This document shows, in pieces, positions 8,658-19,255 of a stretch of DNA of 64,000 bases. This DNA comes from Myxococcales bacterium (GTDB taxonomy: Bacteria > Myxococcota > Myxococcia > Myxococcales > JAKAPL01): contig JAKAPL010000009.1 in assembly GCA_021807105.1 (NCBI GenBank), positions 1 through 64,000 on the forward strand, given 5' to 3'. The first letter of the stretch is position 1. Every line of letters starts with the position of its first letter. The position numbers and the translations under genes are program-made. A model generated the notes under the pieces. That model saw only the letters and a program-made list of their open reading frames with translations, made no database searches and was not told where the DNA came from.

Positions 8658-9485
8658 GTGAACGCCGGCGGGCCGAGCCTTCGAGAGATCGCGCGGGCAG
8701 GAGGACGGGCGCGGCTGCGCGGGGCCGTGCTCGCGCTCTCGCTGGCGGCCTGCGCGCACGCGCCGCCCCCCCGCGGGTCGATCGAGGTCGCGCCCGGCGT
8801 GCTGCTCGTCCGCTGCGAGGACGGCGTCTGCGCGCGCGACTGCGCCGAGGTCGAGGAGGCCGCCCGCCGCGCCCTCCCGGCCCTCCGGCGCTGGGGATCC
8901 CTCGCCGCCGCGGTCGAGATCGAGGTGCTCCCGACCCACGAGGCGCTGGAAGAGGCGATCCGCCGGCCGGGCTGGAGCTGGCTGCGCGCCTGGGCGCGCT
9001 ACGACGACGTCTTCCTGCAGGCGCCGGGGAGCTGGGGGACCTTCCAGGGTCGGATCGCCTCCTTGAGCACGTTGCTCTCGCACGAGCTGACCCACTGCGC
9101 GATGTTCCAGGCCGCGGCCGGCCCCGCCGATTGGACGAGCCGCCGCATCCCCCTCTGGTTCCGGGAGGGGATGGCGAGCTGGGCGGCCGGCCAGGAGAGG
9201 CGCCGCCTGCCGCGGTCCCAGCTCGCGCCCCCGCTCGCGCAGGATACGAGCCTCGACCCCTTCGCGGACGGGGAGGCGCTCAGCAGGAGCGACCCGGGGC
9301 TCGTCTACTCCGCCGCCCACTGGGCGTTCGTCGATCTCGTGGCCCGCTTCGGCGAAGCGGGCGTGCGGCGCGTCCTCGCCGCGATGAAGAGCGGCCTCGA
9401 CTTCCCCGCGGCCTTCGGAGCGGCGCTCGGCATCTCGCCCGCGGACTTCACGGAGGACGAGCTGCGCCGCCTCCGCCGCCCCTGA
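8658..9485 (+). CDS. Lipoprotein with gluzincin-type (HExxH) peptidase domain
   Basis: An Arg-rich N-terminus leads into a hydrophobic stretch ending in LSLAAC, a lipobox, so the protein is probably a lipoprotein. The motif SHELTHC carries the HExxH zinc site; PLWFREGMASWAAG downstream supplies the third-ligand glutamate region typical of the peptidase MA-like family. A conserved LVYSAAHWAFVDLVARFG block follows. Length is 275 residues from the GTG at 8658, chosen because no Shine-Dalgarno site is present and a -10-like box lies directly upstream. Substrate unknown. A strong terminator lies about 105 bases downstream. Confidence 0.7.
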   Translation: MNAGGPSLREIARAGGRARLRGAVLALSLAACAHAPPPRGSIEVAPGVLLVRCEDGVCARDCAEVEEAARRALPALRRWGSLAAAVEIEVLPTHEALEEAIRRPGWSWLRAWARYDDVFLQAPGSWGTFQGRIASLSTLLSHELTHCAMFQAAAGPADWTSRRIPLWFREGMASWAAGQERRRLPRSQLAPPLAQDTSLDPFADGEALSRSDPGLVYSAAHWAFVDLVARFGEAGVRRVLAAMKSGLDFPAAFGAALGISPADFTEDELRRLRRP

Positions 9486-9833
9486 CGGCGGGACCTTGCG
9501 CCCGCGCCGCGCGTCGCCATCTTTGCCTGCGGAAGCGACGCGCGGGGGGGACGGGCCGGAAGGCTCGTGGAGCGCGTCGCCGCGGGGGCGCCGGCCCGCG
9601 GACGCGAGAGCGTTCGCGGGCCGGTTTTTGTCCACGATGCGGAAGGCGGCCGCCTCTGGTAGATAGGGCGCGGTCTGCGTTCGTCCGGGAAGAAGAAAGA
9701 TAAGGATCCTGAAGAGAGCAGCAGGAAGGCACCGGCCCTGTCTCCTCCGCTCCTGCCTCGCGGCCGGAGCAGAGGTTCGGGCGTCGCACGGTTCGGACAA
9801 CATCTTCCCCCAGAGGGTTCCCCCAGAGGTCCC
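9486..9833. other. Intergenic stretch before proS
   Basis: No gene is seen. It holds the terminator at 9591-9629 and then about 200 bases of leader before proS. The leader carries GGCGGCCGCC near 9645 and two direct copies of TCCCCCAGAGG just before the start, the second supplying the AGAGG Shine-Dalgarno. I found no clear T-box or other riboswitch core. Confidence 0.4.
9591..9629 (+). terminator. Intrinsic terminator between the lipoprotein gene and proS
   Basis: A perfect 10-bp stem (CCGGCCCGCG, 9591-9600, paired with 9615-9624) encloses a small inner hairpin (ACGC-GAGA-GCGT) and is followed directly by five T at 9625-9629. Confidence 0.85.
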
Positions 9834-11597
9834 ATGCGTTTCTCGAAGCTGTTCATCCCGACGCTGAAGGAGATACCGGCCGACGCGACCGTGGCGAGCC
9901 ACGTGCTGCTCTTGCGCGCGGGCTTCCTCCGTCCGCTCGCGGCCGGCATCTACAGCCACCTGCCCCTCTTCCGCCGGGTCATGCTCAAGATCGAGGCGAT
10001 CGTCCGCGCGGAGATGGACCGGATCGGCGCGCAGGAGTTCCGGCTGCCCGCCCTCCACCCGGCCGAGATCTGGAAGGAGACGGGCCGGTGGGACGTGATG
10101 GGGGAGACGATGTTCCGCCTCACGGACCGCGGCGGCCGGTCGATGGGGCTCGGCATGACGCACGAGGAGATCTTCACCTCGATCGCGCGCGGCGAGCTGC
10201 GCAGTTGGCGGCAGCTCCCGCAGGTCTGGTACCAGATCCAGACGAAGTTCCGCGACGAGCCGCGCCCGAAGAGCGGCGTCCTTCGGGTCCGCGAGTTCAC
10301 GATGAAGGACGCCTACAGCTTCGACCTCGACCAGGCCGGCCTCGACCGATCCTTCGAAGACCAGCGCCGGGCGTACGGCGCCATCTTCCGCCGCTGCGGC
10401 CTCTCCTTCGTCGCGGTCGACGCCCACAGCGGCGCGATGGGCGGGTCCGCCTCGACCGAGTTCATGGTCCGCACCGACGCAGGGGAGGACGACGTCGCCG
10501 CCTGCGGTTCGTGCGGCTACGCGGCGAACGTCGAGCGGGCGGAGAGCCGCGGGGCCGCCGCCGCGGCCGAACCCGATCCGGCGGCGCGGGTCTTAAAGAA
10601 GTTCGCGACCCCCGGCGTGCGGACGATCGACGACCTCGCCGCCCCTCCGTACGGCCAGCCCGCCGCCCGCCAGCTCAAGACGCTCGTCTACGTGGCGGAT
10701 GGCCAACCCGTGGTCGCGGTCGTGCGCGGCGACGACGAGTTGAACGAGGCGAAGCTCCAGACCGCGGCCGGCGCGCAGCTCCTCCGTCCGGCCCGCCCGG
10801 AGGAGATCTCCGTCTCGCTCGGCGCGCATCCGGGCTCGCTCGGGGGGCTCTACGATCCTCGCCGGGCCGGCGCGCCGCGGCTCTTGGTCGACGCGAGCCT
10901 GCGTGGCCTCTCCGGGATGGTGACCGGCGCGAACGAGGACGGCTTCCACTACGCGGGCGTCGACGTCGCCCGCGAGCTCGCCCACGGCGCCTTCGCCGAT
11001 CTGCGCCGCGTCCGCACGGGCGAGCGTTGCGCGCGCTGCGAGCGCGGGAAGCTCGACCTCTTCAAGGCGCTGGAGATCGGCCACATCTTCAAGCTCGGCA
11101 CGCGCTACTCGGCCGCGATGGGCGCGCGCGTGCTCGACCCCGAGGGGCGCGAGGTGCCGATCGTGATGGGCAGCTACGGCATCGGCGTCGAGCGGATCGC
11201 CGCCGCCGCGGTGGAGCTGCACCACGACGAGGACGGGATCGTCTGGCCGCTCTCGATCGCGCCGTACCAGGTGACCGTGGTGGCGTTGCAGCAACAGGAT
11301 CCGGCGGTCGCCCGCGCCGCCGAGCAGCTCTACGACGGGCTGAGCGCGGCCGGCGTCGAGGTCCTCCTCGACGATCGGGACGAGCGGGCGGGCGTGAAGC
11401 TCAAGGACGCCGATCTGATCGGCATCCCGATCCGGATCGCCGTCGGCAAGAAGTCGCTCGCCGAGGGGAAGGTCGAATACAAGCCGCGCGGCGAGCCCGC
11501 CGCCGAGCGGATCGCGCCCGAGGAGGTGGTGCGGCGGGTCCAGCGGGCGCTCGCGGAGGTGAGCTTCGTCGACGCGCTCGGGGGGCGTCGGGAATAG
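9834..11597 (+). CDS. proS: Prolyl-tRNA synthetase (bacterial type with editing insertion)
   Basis: Charges tRNA-Pro in the cytosol. The class II core is visible: the N-terminal [15 protein letters not shown], the motif 2 region [18 protein letters not shown], and [13 protein letters not shown] of motif 3. Between motifs 2 and 3 (about residues 225-390) lies the YbaK-like insertion that hydrolyses mischarged Ala-tRNA-Pro, and the C-terminus carries the anticodon-binding domain ([20 protein letters not shown]). At 587 residues it has the usual bacterial length. ATG 9834 follows an AGAGG site. pyrF begins 12 bases after its stop. Confidence 0.97.
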   Translation: MRFSKLFIPTLKEIPADATVASHVLLLRAGFLRPLAAGIYSHLPLFRRVMLKIEAIVRAEMDRIGAQEFRLPALHPAEIWKETGRWDVMGETMFRLTDRGGRSMGLGMTHEEIFTSIARGELRSWRQLPQVWYQIQTKFRDEPRPKSGVLRVREFTMKDAYSFDLDQAGLDRSFEDQRRAYGAIFRRCGLSFVAVDAHSGAMGGSASTEFMVRTDAGEDDVAACGSCGYAANVERAESRGAAAAAEPDPAARVLKKFATPGVRTIDDLAAPPYGQPAARQLKTLVYVADGQPVVAVVRGDDELNEAKLQTAAGAQLLRPARPEEISVSLGAHPGSLGGLYDPRRAGAPRLLVDASLRGLSGMVTGANEDGFHYAGVDVARELAHGAFADLRRVRTGERCARCERGKLDLFKALEIGHIFKLGTRYSAAMGARVLDPEGREVPIVMGSYGIGVERIAAAAVELHHDEDGIVWPLSIAPYQVTVVALQQQDPAVARAAEQLYDGLSAAGVEVLLDDRDERAGVKLKDADLIGIPIRIAVGKKSLAEGKVEYKPRGEPAAERIAPEEVVRRVQRALAEVSFVDALGGRRE

Positions 11598-11609
11598 GGA
11601 TCCTGGCTC

Positions 11610-12365
11610 GTGTCCGCCTCCGCCCGAAGCCGCTTCTCCTCTCCTGCGTCGCGCATCGCCGTCGCGCTCGACGTGCCGGCCCTGCCGCGGGCGGTCGAGC
11701 TGGCCGCGGAGCTCTCCGGAGCGGTCGGCTTCTTCAAGGTCGGGCTCGAGCTGTTCGCCGCCGAGGGGCCGCGCGCCGTCCACGAGATTGGCTCGGTCGG
11801 CTCCGTGTTCCTCGACCTGAAGCTCCACGACATCCCGCGCACCATGGAGGGGGCCGCGCGCGCGGCCGGGCGCCTGGGCGTCGCGCTGCTCACGGTCCAC
11901 GCGCTGGCGGGCGAAGAGGCGATCGGGGCGGCGGTCGCCGGGGCGGGGGAGGGCGCTCGCCAGGCCGGGGTCGCGGCGCCGCTCGTCCTCGGCGTGACCG
12001 TCCTCACGAGCCACGCTCCCGGCGCGCTCGCGCGCGTCGGCCTCGCCGGGTCGGTCGAGGAGGCCACGGTCCGGCTCGGCGCCCTCGCGGTCGGGGCGGG
12101 CGCCGCCGGGCTCGTCTGCTCGCCGCACGAGATCCTCGCCCTGCGGCGCGAGGTCGGCGGCGGACCCCTGCTCGTCGTCCCAGGCATCCGCCCGGCCGTG
12201 GTCGCGGGCGACGATCAAGCCCGCACCTCCTCGGCCGCCCAGGCCATCGCCGCCGGCGCGGACATCCTCGTCGCCGGCCGCCCCATTACGAACGCCGCGG
12301 CGCCGCGCGCGGCTGCCCTCGCGCTGGCGGGGGAGATCGCCGGCGCGGGGTGGAGGTCCCCGTGA
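11610..12365 (+). CDS. pyrF: Orotidine 5'-phosphate decarboxylase
   Basis: Last step of de novo UMP synthesis. IAVALDVP at the N-terminus and FLDLKLHDIP (about residues 67-76) carry the catalytic Asp/Lys array, and VVPGIRP plus the C-terminal GADILVAGRPIT bind phosphate. Length 251 residues from GTG 11610. It shares an operon with proS. The stop is followed by about 145 bases that include the mfd promoter. Confidence 0.94.
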   Translation: MSASARSRFSSPASRIAVALDVPALPRAVELAAELSGAVGFFKVGLELFAAEGPRAVHEIGSVGSVFLDLKLHDIPRTMEGAARAAGRLGVALLTVHALAGEEAIGAAVAGAGEGARQAGVAAPLVLGVTVLTSHAPGALARVGLAGSVEEATVRLGALAVGAGAAGLVCSPHEILALRREVGGGPLLVVPGIRPAVVAGDDQARTSSAAQAIAAGADILVAGRPITNAAAPRAAALALAGEIAGAGWRSP

Positions 12366-12470
12366 ACCCGCGGTCGCCGGGCGACGCGGCCGCCGGAGCC
12401 TGGAGGAGCAGCCCGTCCTCGGGAGGCAGGCCGCGGGATTCCTCCGGACTCACCTCCTCCAGGAGGCTGC

Positions 12471-12500
12471 TTGACGCCCCGCGCGTGGGGTCCTTGATAC
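12471..12500 (+). promoter_or_regulatory. Promoter of mfd
   Basis: TTGACG at 12471-12476 pairs with TTGATA (12494-12499, 17 bp) or TGATAC (12495-12500, 18 bp). Predicted transcription start is near 12507, four bases before the GTG start. A CCCC-GCGCGT-GGGG hairpin lies in the spacer. Confidence 0.5.
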
Positions 12501-12510
12501 CGCCCCGTCC

Positions 12511-15500
12511 GTGGCCTCCATGACCTCCGCCTCCAGCGCCTTCGACGCCCTCGCGGCCCGGCTGCGCTCGGGCGAGCGCGCCGTCGACGTGGCAGGGGTC
12601 GCGGGTGGGGCGCGGGGGCACCTAGTGCGGCTCCTCTTGCGCGCGGGGTTGGGACCTCTGGTCGCCGTCGCGCCCGACGAGGAGCGGGCGGACCTCCTCG
12701 AGCGCGATCTCCGCTTCTTCCTCTCCCCGGCCGGCGAGTCGGCGGCCGACCCGGCCGTCGTGAGGCTCCCCGCCGACGCCGTCCTGCCCTACGACGAGCT
12801 CTCCCCGGACTGCGACATCGAACGGTCGCGCCTCGCGACCCTGTTCGTGCTCTCCCAGCGCGGACTCGGGCGGCGGCCGGCGGCGCTCGTCCTCTCCGTG
12901 CGCGCGCTTGCCCGCAAGGTGATCCCGAAGAGGATCGTCGACGAGCGGAGCGAGCTGACGGGGAAGGGCGCGACGCTCGATCGCGACGAGCTCGCGCGCC
13001 GGCTCGCCGGGCTCGGCTACTCGGCGGTCCCGCTCGTCGAGGACCCGGGGACGTTCGCGGTCCGGGGCGGCATCGTGGATCTCTTCTCGCCGCTCTACGA
13101 GAAGCCGGCGCGGCTGGAGCTGTTCGGGGACGAGGTGGAGTCGCTGCGGCTCTTCGATCCCGAGACCCAGCGGACCGTGGGGGAGCTTTCGGAGCTGCTC
13201 GTCTGCCCCGCGCGCGAGATCCTCTTCGACGAGGAGAGCATCGGCAAGGCCGTGGCGGCGGCGCGGGCGGCCGGCGATCGCGTCAACCGGCCCAGCCGTA
13301 AGGTCCGCGAGCTGACCGACCTCATCGAGCAGTCGATCCCGGGGCTCGGCGTAGCCGCACTCCTGCCGGGCTTCTACGGGCAGCTCGACACCGTCGCCGG
13401 GTATCTGCCGGAGGACCCTCTCTTCCTCGTCGACGAGCCCGCCGAGTGCGCGCGGGAGGCCGCCGACCTCGCAGAGAGGCTCGCGGAGGAGTTCGCCGCG
13501 GCCGAGGAGCGCGGGGAGATTGCCCTGCCGCCCGAGGAACACTTCGCCGATCCGGAGGCTCTGCTCGCGGCGGGCCGGGTCGTGCGCCTGCACGGCAGAG
13601 GCGAGGCCGGGATCGCGCCGGCCGGGAGCGTGCCCGTGCGGTTCGCATTCGGAGAGACCGCGGAGCTGCGTTCCGCCATCCTCGCCCACCACGGCGAGGA
13701 GGGCGCCCTCTCCCCGCTCGCCCTCCGGCTGTCCGCCTGGCGCGACGAGGGGATCGCGGCGGCCGTCGCCTGTCACGGGGCGGGGCAGGTGGACCGGCTG
13801 GCGCGGCTGCTGCGCGACCGGAACGTGCCCGTGAAGGTCCACCCCGAGCCGTTCTCGGCCGCCCCCGATCCGCTCTACGACCCGGCCGTACGGGCGCACC
13901 TCTTCGCGGGCGAGGTGAGCCACGGCTTCACCGACCTCGGGGGGCGGATCGCGGTCGTCTCGGACGAGGACGTCTTCGGGCCGCGCTCGGGGAGGACCGT
14001 GAAGCGGCGGCGCATCGAGCAGCCGTTCGTCGACGCCTTCAAGGAGCTCAACGAGGGCGACCTCGTCGTCCACGTCGACCACGGCATCGGCCGTTACGCC
14101 GGCCTGGTGCGCATGCAGATCCGCGGCGTGGACGGCGACTTCCTCCTCCTGCGCTACGACGGCGCCGACAAGCTCTACCTGCCCGTCGAGAAGCTCCGGT
14201 TGGTGCAGAAGTTCGCCGGGGGCGACCCCGGGACCGTCAAGCTGGACAAGCTGGGGGGGCAGGGGTGGGCAAAGACCAAGCAGAAGGTGAAGGAGCAGCT
14301 CCTCCGGATGGCCGGCGAGCTCCTGGACATCTACGCGGCGCGCAAGGTCCATCCCGGGCACGCGTTCAGCAAGCCGGACCGCTACTTCCACGAGTTCGAG
14401 GCGGACTTCCCGTTCACGGAGACGCCCGATCAGGCACGCGCCATCGCCGAGGTGCTCGCGGACATGGAGGCGGCGCGGCCGATGGATCGCCTCGTCTGCG
14501 GCGATGTCGGCTTCGGCAAGACCGAGGTAGCCCTGCGGGCCACCTTCAAGGCCGTGCTCGACAAGAAGCAGGTCGCGCTGCTCGTGCCGACGACCGTGCT
14601 CGCGAGCCAGCACTACCGGACATTCCGGGAGAGGTTCTCCGACTACCCGGTGACCGTCGAGCTGCTCTCGAGCCTGAAGAGCGCGGCCGAGAGTCGGGAC
14701 ATCCTCGCGCGGCTCGCGGCCGGAACGATCGACGTCGTCATCGGGACCCACAAGCTCCTCTCCCCGGGCGTCGCGTTCCGCGACCTGGGGCTCGTCGTCG
14801 TGGACGAGGAGCAACGGTTCGGGGTCGCCCACAAGGAGCGGCTCAAGAAGCTGCGCAAGGTCGTGGACGTGCTGACGCTCACCGCGACGCCGATCCCGCG
14901 GACCCTGCACATGGCGATGGCCGGGATCCGCGATCTCTCGATCATCGCGACCCCGCCCGAGGATCGGCGGGCCATCCGGACGTTCGTCGCGAGGTTCGAT
15001 CCGGCGCTCGTGACCGAGGCGATCGAGCGCGAACTGGCGCGCGGCGGCCAGGTGTTCTTCGTCCACAACCGTGTCCGCTCCATCGAGGCGATGGAGCGCT
15101 TCCTCGCGAAGATCTGCCCCAAGGCGAGGCTCGCCGTGGCCCACGGGCAGATGGCGGAGCAGAAGCTCGATCAGGTGATGAGCGAGTTCATCGAACGGAA
15201 GTACGACGTCCTCGTCTGCACGTCGATCATCGAGGCGGGGCTGGACATCCCGAGCGCCAACACCATCCTCGTGAACCGCGCCGACACGTTTGGGCTCGCG
15301 CAGCTCTACCAGATCCGGGGGCGCGTGGGCCGCAGCCGCGATCGGGCGTATGCCTACCTCTTCGTGCCAGCCCACCGGGCGACCACCAAGGACGCGGCGC
15401 GGCGCCTCGCGGCTCTCCAGGAGCTGACCGAGCTGGGAGCCGGCTTCCGCGTGGCCTCCCACGACATGGAGATCCGCGGGGCGGGGAACCTCCTGGGCCC

Positions 15501-16047
15501 GGACCAGTCCGGGCCGATCGCGGCCGTCGGGTTCGACCTCTATACGCAGCTCATGGACGAGGCGGTGCGGGAGCTGTCGGGTGAGCCGCCGCGGGAGGAG
15601 GTCGAGCCGGAGATTGCCCTGCCCGTCGCCGCGCTCCTGCCGGAGGACTACCTGCCCGACGTCCATCAGCGGCTCCTCTTCTACAAGAAGCTCGCCGCCG
15701 CCCAGAACGACGACGAGCTGTCGGACATCCGCGGGGAGCTCTCGGACCGCTGCGGGGATCTTCCGGTGGAGGTGGACAACTTGACCGAGCAGGCCTCGCT
15801 GCGGATCGCGCTGCGCAAGCTCCGGCTGAGGGGGCTGGAGGCGGGAGCAGGGCGGCTCGTCCTTTCGCTCGGCCCCTCACCCGCGCTCGACGCGGGCAGG
15901 CTCGCTGCCAAGGTGCAGAAGAGCGCCGGCCGCTGGCGCCTGACTCCGGACATGAAGCTCGTCAGCCGGCTCGACGGATCGCCGGAGGGGCAGGACCTTC
16001 TCGAGGCGGCGCGAGTCCTGGTGCGCGAGGTCGCCTCCTGCGGCTGA
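12511..16047 (+). CDS. mfd: Transcription-repair coupling factor
   Basis: DNA translocase that removes RNA polymerase stalled at lesions and recruits UvrA. It shows the UvrB-like N-terminal domains, the RNA-polymerase-interaction domain (EGDLVVHVDHGIGRYAGL, about residue 510), the RecG-like helicase core with Walker A GDVGFGKTEVA and the DEEQ box VVDEEQRFG, motif VI QIRGRVGRSRDRAYAY, and the C-terminal D7 domain. Length is 1178 residues, the normal size. Start GTG 12511 fits a near-leaderless mRNA; ATG 12520 is the alternative. It stands alone between pyrF and rpsO. Confidence 0.97.
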   Translation: MASMTSASSAFDALAARLRSGERAVDVAGVAGGARGHLVRLLLRAGLGPLVAVAPDEERADLLERDLRFFLSPAGESAADPAVVRLPADAVLPYDELSPDCDIERSRLATLFVLSQRGLGRRPAALVLSVRALARKVIPKRIVDERSELTGKGATLDRDELARRLAGLGYSAVPLVEDPGTFAVRGGIVDLFSPLYEKPARLELFGDEVESLRLFDPETQRTVGELSELLVCPAREILFDEESIGKAVAAARAAGDRVNRPSRKVRELTDLIEQSIPGLGVAALLPGFYGQLDTVAGYLPEDPLFLVDEPAECAREAADLAERLAEEFAAAEERGEIALPPEEHFADPEALLAAGRVVRLHGRGEAGIAPAGSVPVRFAFGETAELRSAILAHHGEEGALSPLALRLSAWRDEGIAAAVACHGAGQVDRLARLLRDRNVPVKVHPEPFSAAPDPLYDPAVRAHLFAGEVSHGFTDLGGRIAVVSDEDVFGPRSGRTVKRRRIEQPFVDAFKELNEGDLVVHVDHGIGRYAGLVRMQIRGVDGDFLLLRYDGADKLYLPVEKLRLVQKFAGGDPGTVKLDKLGGQGWAKTKQKVKEQLLRMAGELLDIYAARKVHPGHAFSKPDRYFHEFEADFPFTETPDQARAIAEVLADMEAARPMDRLVCGDVGFGKTEVALRATFKAVLDKKQVALLVPTTVLASQHYRTFRERFSDYPVTVELLSSLKSAAESRDILARLAAGTIDVVIGTHKLLSPGVAFRDLGLVVVDEEQRFGVAHKERLKKLRKVVDVLTLTATPIPRTLHMAMAGIRDLSIIATPPEDRRAIRTFVARFDPALVTEAIERELARGGQVFFVHNRVRSIEAMERFLAKICPKARLAVAHGQMAEQKLDQVMSEFIERKYDVLVCTSIIEAGLDIPSANTILVNRADTFGLAQLYQIRGRVGRSRDRAYAYLFVPAHRATTKDAARRLAALQELTELGAGFRVASHDMEIRGAGNLLGPDQSGPIAAVGFDLYTQLMDEAVRELSGEPPREEVEPEIALPVAALLPEDYLPDVHQRLLFYKKLAAAQNDDELSDIRGELSDRCGDLPVEVDNLTEQASLRIALRKLRLRGLEAGAGRLVLSLGPSPALDAGRLAAKVQKSAGRWRLTPDMKLVSRLDGSPEGQDLLEAARVLVREVASCG

Positions 16048-16069
16048 ACGGGGCCGGCGCTCCCGGGGT

Positions 16070-16099
16070 TTGACAGCGCCGGCTCGTGCCAGGTATAGG
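16070..16099 (+). promoter_or_regulatory. Strong sigma-70-type promoter of rpsO
   Basis: A consensus TTGACA at 16070-16075 and TATAGG at 16094-16099, 18 bp apart. The transcript would have a leader of about 45 bases, long enough for the S15 autoregulation known in this family, though I cannot show a specific fold. Confidence 0.65.
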
Positions 16100-16151
16100 A
16101 AGAAACCCCGTGGCGGGCAGGGAGCCGCGGCGGTGATTGGAGCGTCGGATC

Positions 16152-16421
16152 ATGGCGTTGTTGCAGGAACGAAAGTCGGAAGTGATCGGGAAGTTCCAGG
16201 TCCATGGGAAGGACACGGGATCGCCCGAAGTCCAGATCGCCTTGCTCACGGAGCGGATCGGTTCGCTTTCGGAGCATTTCAAGGGTCACGCCAAGGATCA
16301 TCATTCGAGGCGGGGCCTTCTCAAGCTGGTCGGGCAGCGGCGGCGTCTGCTCGACTATCTGCGCATCAAGGACGCCGAGCGTTACAAGAAGCTCATCGAG
16401 GTGCTGGGAATCCGCAAGTAG
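16152..16421 (+). CDS. rpsO: 30S ribosomal protein S15
   Basis: Binds 16S rRNA helices early in 30S assembly. The 89-residue sequence has the family hallmarks: [35 protein letters not shown] and [19 protein letters not shown] 16152 is preceded by GGAG nine bases upstream; a GTG-type start further upstream would add a non-conserved tail. It is followed by pnp, the common rpsO-pnp order, separated by 281 bases holding a 7-bp hairpin right after the stop (16423-16440) and a terminator-like structure. Confidence 0.96.
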   Translation: MALLQERKSEVIGKFQVHGKDTGSPEVQIALLTERIGSLSEHFKGHAKDHHSRRGLLKLVGQRRRLLDYLRIKDAERYKKLIEVLGIRK

Positions 16422-16504
16422 ACGGCGCCGACAGGCGCCGGTGGCGGGCTGGCCGATGCCGCGTCGTCCCGCGGCGGTGGCGAAGGCCCGAATCATAGAC
16501 GAGG

Positions 16505-16543
16505 CGCCCGCCCGGCGGGCGCGGCGGCCGGCGGGAGGTTTTT
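16505..16543 (+). terminator. Possible rpsO terminator or attenuator
   Basis: A GC-rich structure (CCCGCC at 16507-16512 pairing with GGCGGG at 16530-16535, plus an inner GCGCCCG/CGGGCGC hairpin) is followed by AGG and five T at 16539-16543. It probably gives partial read-through into pnp. Confidence 0.45.
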
Positions 16544-16702
16544 GGTTTCCGATCCCACGGTCTCTCGGAAGACGAGGGACCGCTAGACCAGGGATCAAGA
16601 GCCTTCCGGCGTGCGGCCCATCGAGCGTGCGCCTCCCCAACGGACCAGAGAGACCCTGGAGCGCCGAGAGGGCGCGCGGGGTCTAAAGTCCAGGAGAAGG
16701 TG

Positions 16703-18808
16703 ATGACCTACAAGACAGAGAGCATCAAGCTCGGCGCGGCTGACCTCACGATCGAGCTGGGGAAGGTCGCGAAGCAGGCCGACGGTTCGGCCTGGATCCG
16801 CTACGGCGAGACCGTCGTGCTCGTGACCGCGTGCAGCGCGCAGGAGAGGCGCGAGGGGATCGACTTCTTCCCCCTCACCGTGGATTATCAGGAGAAGATG
16901 TACGCGGCCGGGCGGATCCCCGGCGGCTACTTCCGGCGCGAGGGAAGGCCCACCGAGAAAGAGACGCTCACCTCGCGCCTCGTCGACCGCTCGTGCCGGC
17001 CGCTCTTCCCGGAAGGCTACGCCAACGAGACGCAGGTCATCGCGACCGTCCTCTCGATGGACCAGCAGAATGAGGGGGACGTGCTGGCGTTGACCGGCGC
17101 GTCGGTCGCGTTGACCCTCTCCAACATCCCTTGGGGTGGGCCGCTGTGCGGCGTGCGGGTCGGGCGGCGCGACGGGCAGCTCATCGCGAACCCGACGCTC
17201 GCGGAGCGCGCGGAGTGCGATCTCGACATCGTGCTCGCCGTCTCGCGGGACGCGATCGTCATGGTCGAGGGCGGGGCGAAGGAGGTCCCGGAGGAGGTGA
17301 TGGTCGAGGCGTTGCTCTTCGGCCACCGCGTGGCGCAGCCGGTCGTCGAGGCCCAGGAGCGGCTCGCGCGCGAGTTGGGAATCGTGAAGCGGGCGTTCGA
17401 CGCGCCGGCGCGCGACGCGGCCTTCGCCGCCCAGGTGCGCGAGCTGGCATGGAAGCCGATCGCCGCCGCCTACGCGATCGCGGAGAAGCTGCCGCGGTAC
17501 GCGGAGCTGGGGAAGATCGGCAAGGAGGTCGTCGCGAAGCTCGGGGAGGCGGCCGCGGGGCGCGAAAAGGAGATCAAGGGGATCCTCGAGGATCTGAAGT
17601 ACGAGTACATGCGAGGAATGATCGTCTCGGAGGGGCGGAGGATCGCCGGACGCAGGCACGACGAGATCCGACCGATCACCTGCGAGGTGGGCGTGCTGCC
17701 GCGGGCCCACGGGTCGGCCCTGTTCACCCGCGGGGAGACGCAGGCGCTGGTGGCGACCACCCTCGGGACGGCGATGGACGAGCAGCGGGTCGAGCAGCTC
17801 ACGGGCCAGACGTTCAAGAAGTTCCTGCTCCACTACAACTTCCCCCCGTTCTCGGTGGGCGAGGTGAAGTTCCTCCGGTCTGCGGGGCGGCGTGAGATCG
17901 GCCACGGCGCTCTCGCCGAGCGGGCGCTCAAGCAGGTGCTCCCGTCCGAGGAGAAGTTCCCGTACACGGTCCGGGTGGTCTCCGACATCCTCGAATCCAA
18001 CGGCTCCTCGTCGATGGCCAGCGTCTGCGGCGGCTGCCTCTCGCTCATGGACGCGGGCGTGCCGATCCAGGCGCCGGTGGCCGGGATCGCCATGGGGCTC
18101 ATCAAGGAAGGCGAGAAGATCGCCATCCTCTCCGACATCCTCGGCGACGAGGACCACCTCGGGGACATGGACTTCAAGGTGTGCGGGACCAAGACCGGCA
18201 TCACCTCGATCCAGATGGACATCAAGATCGCGGGCGTGGATCAGGCGATCCTCGCGCGCGCGCTGGAGCAGGCGCGGGTCGGGCGGCTCCACATCCTAGA
18301 GAAGATGGTCGCCGCGATCGCCGCGCCGAGGCCGGACGTGAGCCGCTTTGCGCCGAGGATCACGACCATCCGGATTCGCGCCGAACGGATCAAGGACGTG
18401 ATCGGGCCCGGCGGCAAGGTGATCAAGGACATCATCGCCCGCACGGGCTGCTCGATCGACGTCGAGGACGACGGCAGCGTCGCCATCGCCTCCTCGGACC
18501 CGGCGGCTGTCGAGCAGGCCATCAAGATGATCCGCAACCTCACTCAGGAGGCGGAGATCGGGAAGACCTACCTCGGCACCGTCCGAAAGATCATGGAGTT
18601 CGGCGCGTTCGTGGAGATCTTCCCCGGGACCGACGGCCTCGTACACATCTCGGAGCTCTCGGACAAGCGGGTCAAGGCGGTCACCGACGTCCTGCACGAG
18701 GGCGACGAAGTGCTCGTGAAGGTGCTGTCGGTCGATCGGCAGGGAAAGATCCGGCTCTCGCGGAAGGAGGCGTTGAGCGAGGGCGCGGGGGGGCAGGACA
18801 AGAAGTAG
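16703..18808 (+). CDS. pnp: Polyribonucleotide nucleotidyltransferase (PNPase)
   Basis: Phosphorolytic 3'-5' exoribonuclease of the RNA degradosome. Two RNase PH-like halves are visible ([21 protein letters not shown] and [17 protein letters not shown] types of block), then a KH domain ([16 protein letters not shown]) and a C-terminal S1 domain ([18 protein letters not shown]). Length about 701 residues is standard. ATG 16703 sits six bases after AGGAG; the GTG three bases earlier is too close to it. dut begins at the next base after the stop. Confidence 0.97.
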   Translation: MTYKTESIKLGAADLTIELGKVAKQADGSAWIRYGETVVLVTACSAQERREGIDFFPLTVDYQEKMYAAGRIPGGYFRREGRPTEKETLTSRLVDRSCRPLFPEGYANETQVIATVLSMDQQNEGDVLALTGASVALTLSNIPWGGPLCGVRVGRRDGQLIANPTLAERAECDLDIVLAVSRDAIVMVEGGAKEVPEEVMVEALLFGHRVAQPVVEAQERLARELGIVKRAFDAPARDAAFAAQVRELAWKPIAAAYAIAEKLPRYAELGKIGKEVVAKLGEAAAGREKEIKGILEDLKYEYMRGMIVSEGRRIAGRRHDEIRPITCEVGVLPRAHGSALFTRGETQALVATTLGTAMDEQRVEQLTGQTFKKFLLHYNFPPFSVGEVKFLRSAGRREIGHGALAERALKQVLPSEEKFPYTVRVVSDILESNGSSSMASVCGGCLSLMDAGVPIQAPVAGIAMGLIKEGEKIAILSDILGDEDHLGDMDFKVCGTKTGITSIQMDIKIAGVDQAILARALEQARVGRLHILEKMVAAIAAPRPDVSRFAPRITTIRIRAERIKDVIGPGGKVIKDIIARTGCSIDVEDDGSVAIASSDPAAVEQAIKMIRNLTQEAEIGKTYLGTVRKIMEFGAFVEIFPGTDGLVHISELSDKRVKAVTDVLHEGDEVLVKVLSVDRQGKIRLSRKEALSEGAGGQDKK

Positions 18809-19255
18809 GTGGGGGTCCCGGTCAGAATCCGTCGGGTAGGCGGACGAGGCGAGCCGCTTCCTCTTCCCGCCTATCAGACGGCCGGGGCGGCCGGCGTGGA
18901 CCTGCGCGCGGACCTCGACGTGACCATCGCCCCCGGGGAACGAATCCCGGTCCCCACCGGGCTCGCGTTCGAGATCCCGGAGGGCCATGAAGGGCAGGTG
19001 CGCGCCCGGAGCGGTCTCGCTCTGCGGACCGGGCTCGGGTTGCCGAACGCGCCGGGGACGATCGATTCCGACTTCCGCGGCGAGCTCTCCGTGCTCCTCG
19101 TCAATTGGGGCGGCGCGCCGGTCCGGATCGCGCGCGGCGAGCGGATCGCGCAGCTCGTGATCGCGCCGGTCGTCCACGCGGACTTCCAGCTCGTCGACGC
19201 GCTCTCCCCGAGCGTCCGCGGCGGCGGCGGTTTCGGTCACACGGGCTCCACCTAG
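18809..19255 (+). CDS. dut: dUTP diphosphatase
   Basis: Hydrolyses dUTP to dUMP and PPi, keeping uracil out of DNA. The five trimeric dUTPase motifs are present: AGVDLRADLD, ARSGLAL, GTIDSDFRGELSVLLVNWG, RGERIAQLVI and the C-terminal GGGGFGHTGST arm. Length 148 residues. The GTG start directly abuts the pnp stop, so it is translationally coupled. Its TAG stop lies inside a CTAG that forms the left flank of a family A mobile element. Confidence 0.95.
   Translation: MGVPVRIRRVGGRGEPLPLPAYQTAGAAGVDLRADLDVTIAPGERIPVPTGLAFEIPEGHEGQVRARSGLALRTGLGLPNAPGTIDSDFRGELSVLLVNWGGAPVRIARGERIAQLVIAPVVHADFQLVDALSPSVRGGGGFGHTGST

Noticed and set aside
9630-9833. T-box or other riboswitch before proS
   Set aside because: No T-box sequence, specifier loop or antiterminator could be found; the terminator nearby belongs to the upstream gene.
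12366-12470. Another family A element before mfd
   Set aside because: Fragments such as AGGAGGCTG and GGAGCCTGG resemble the ends, but CTAG flanks and the interior are absent.
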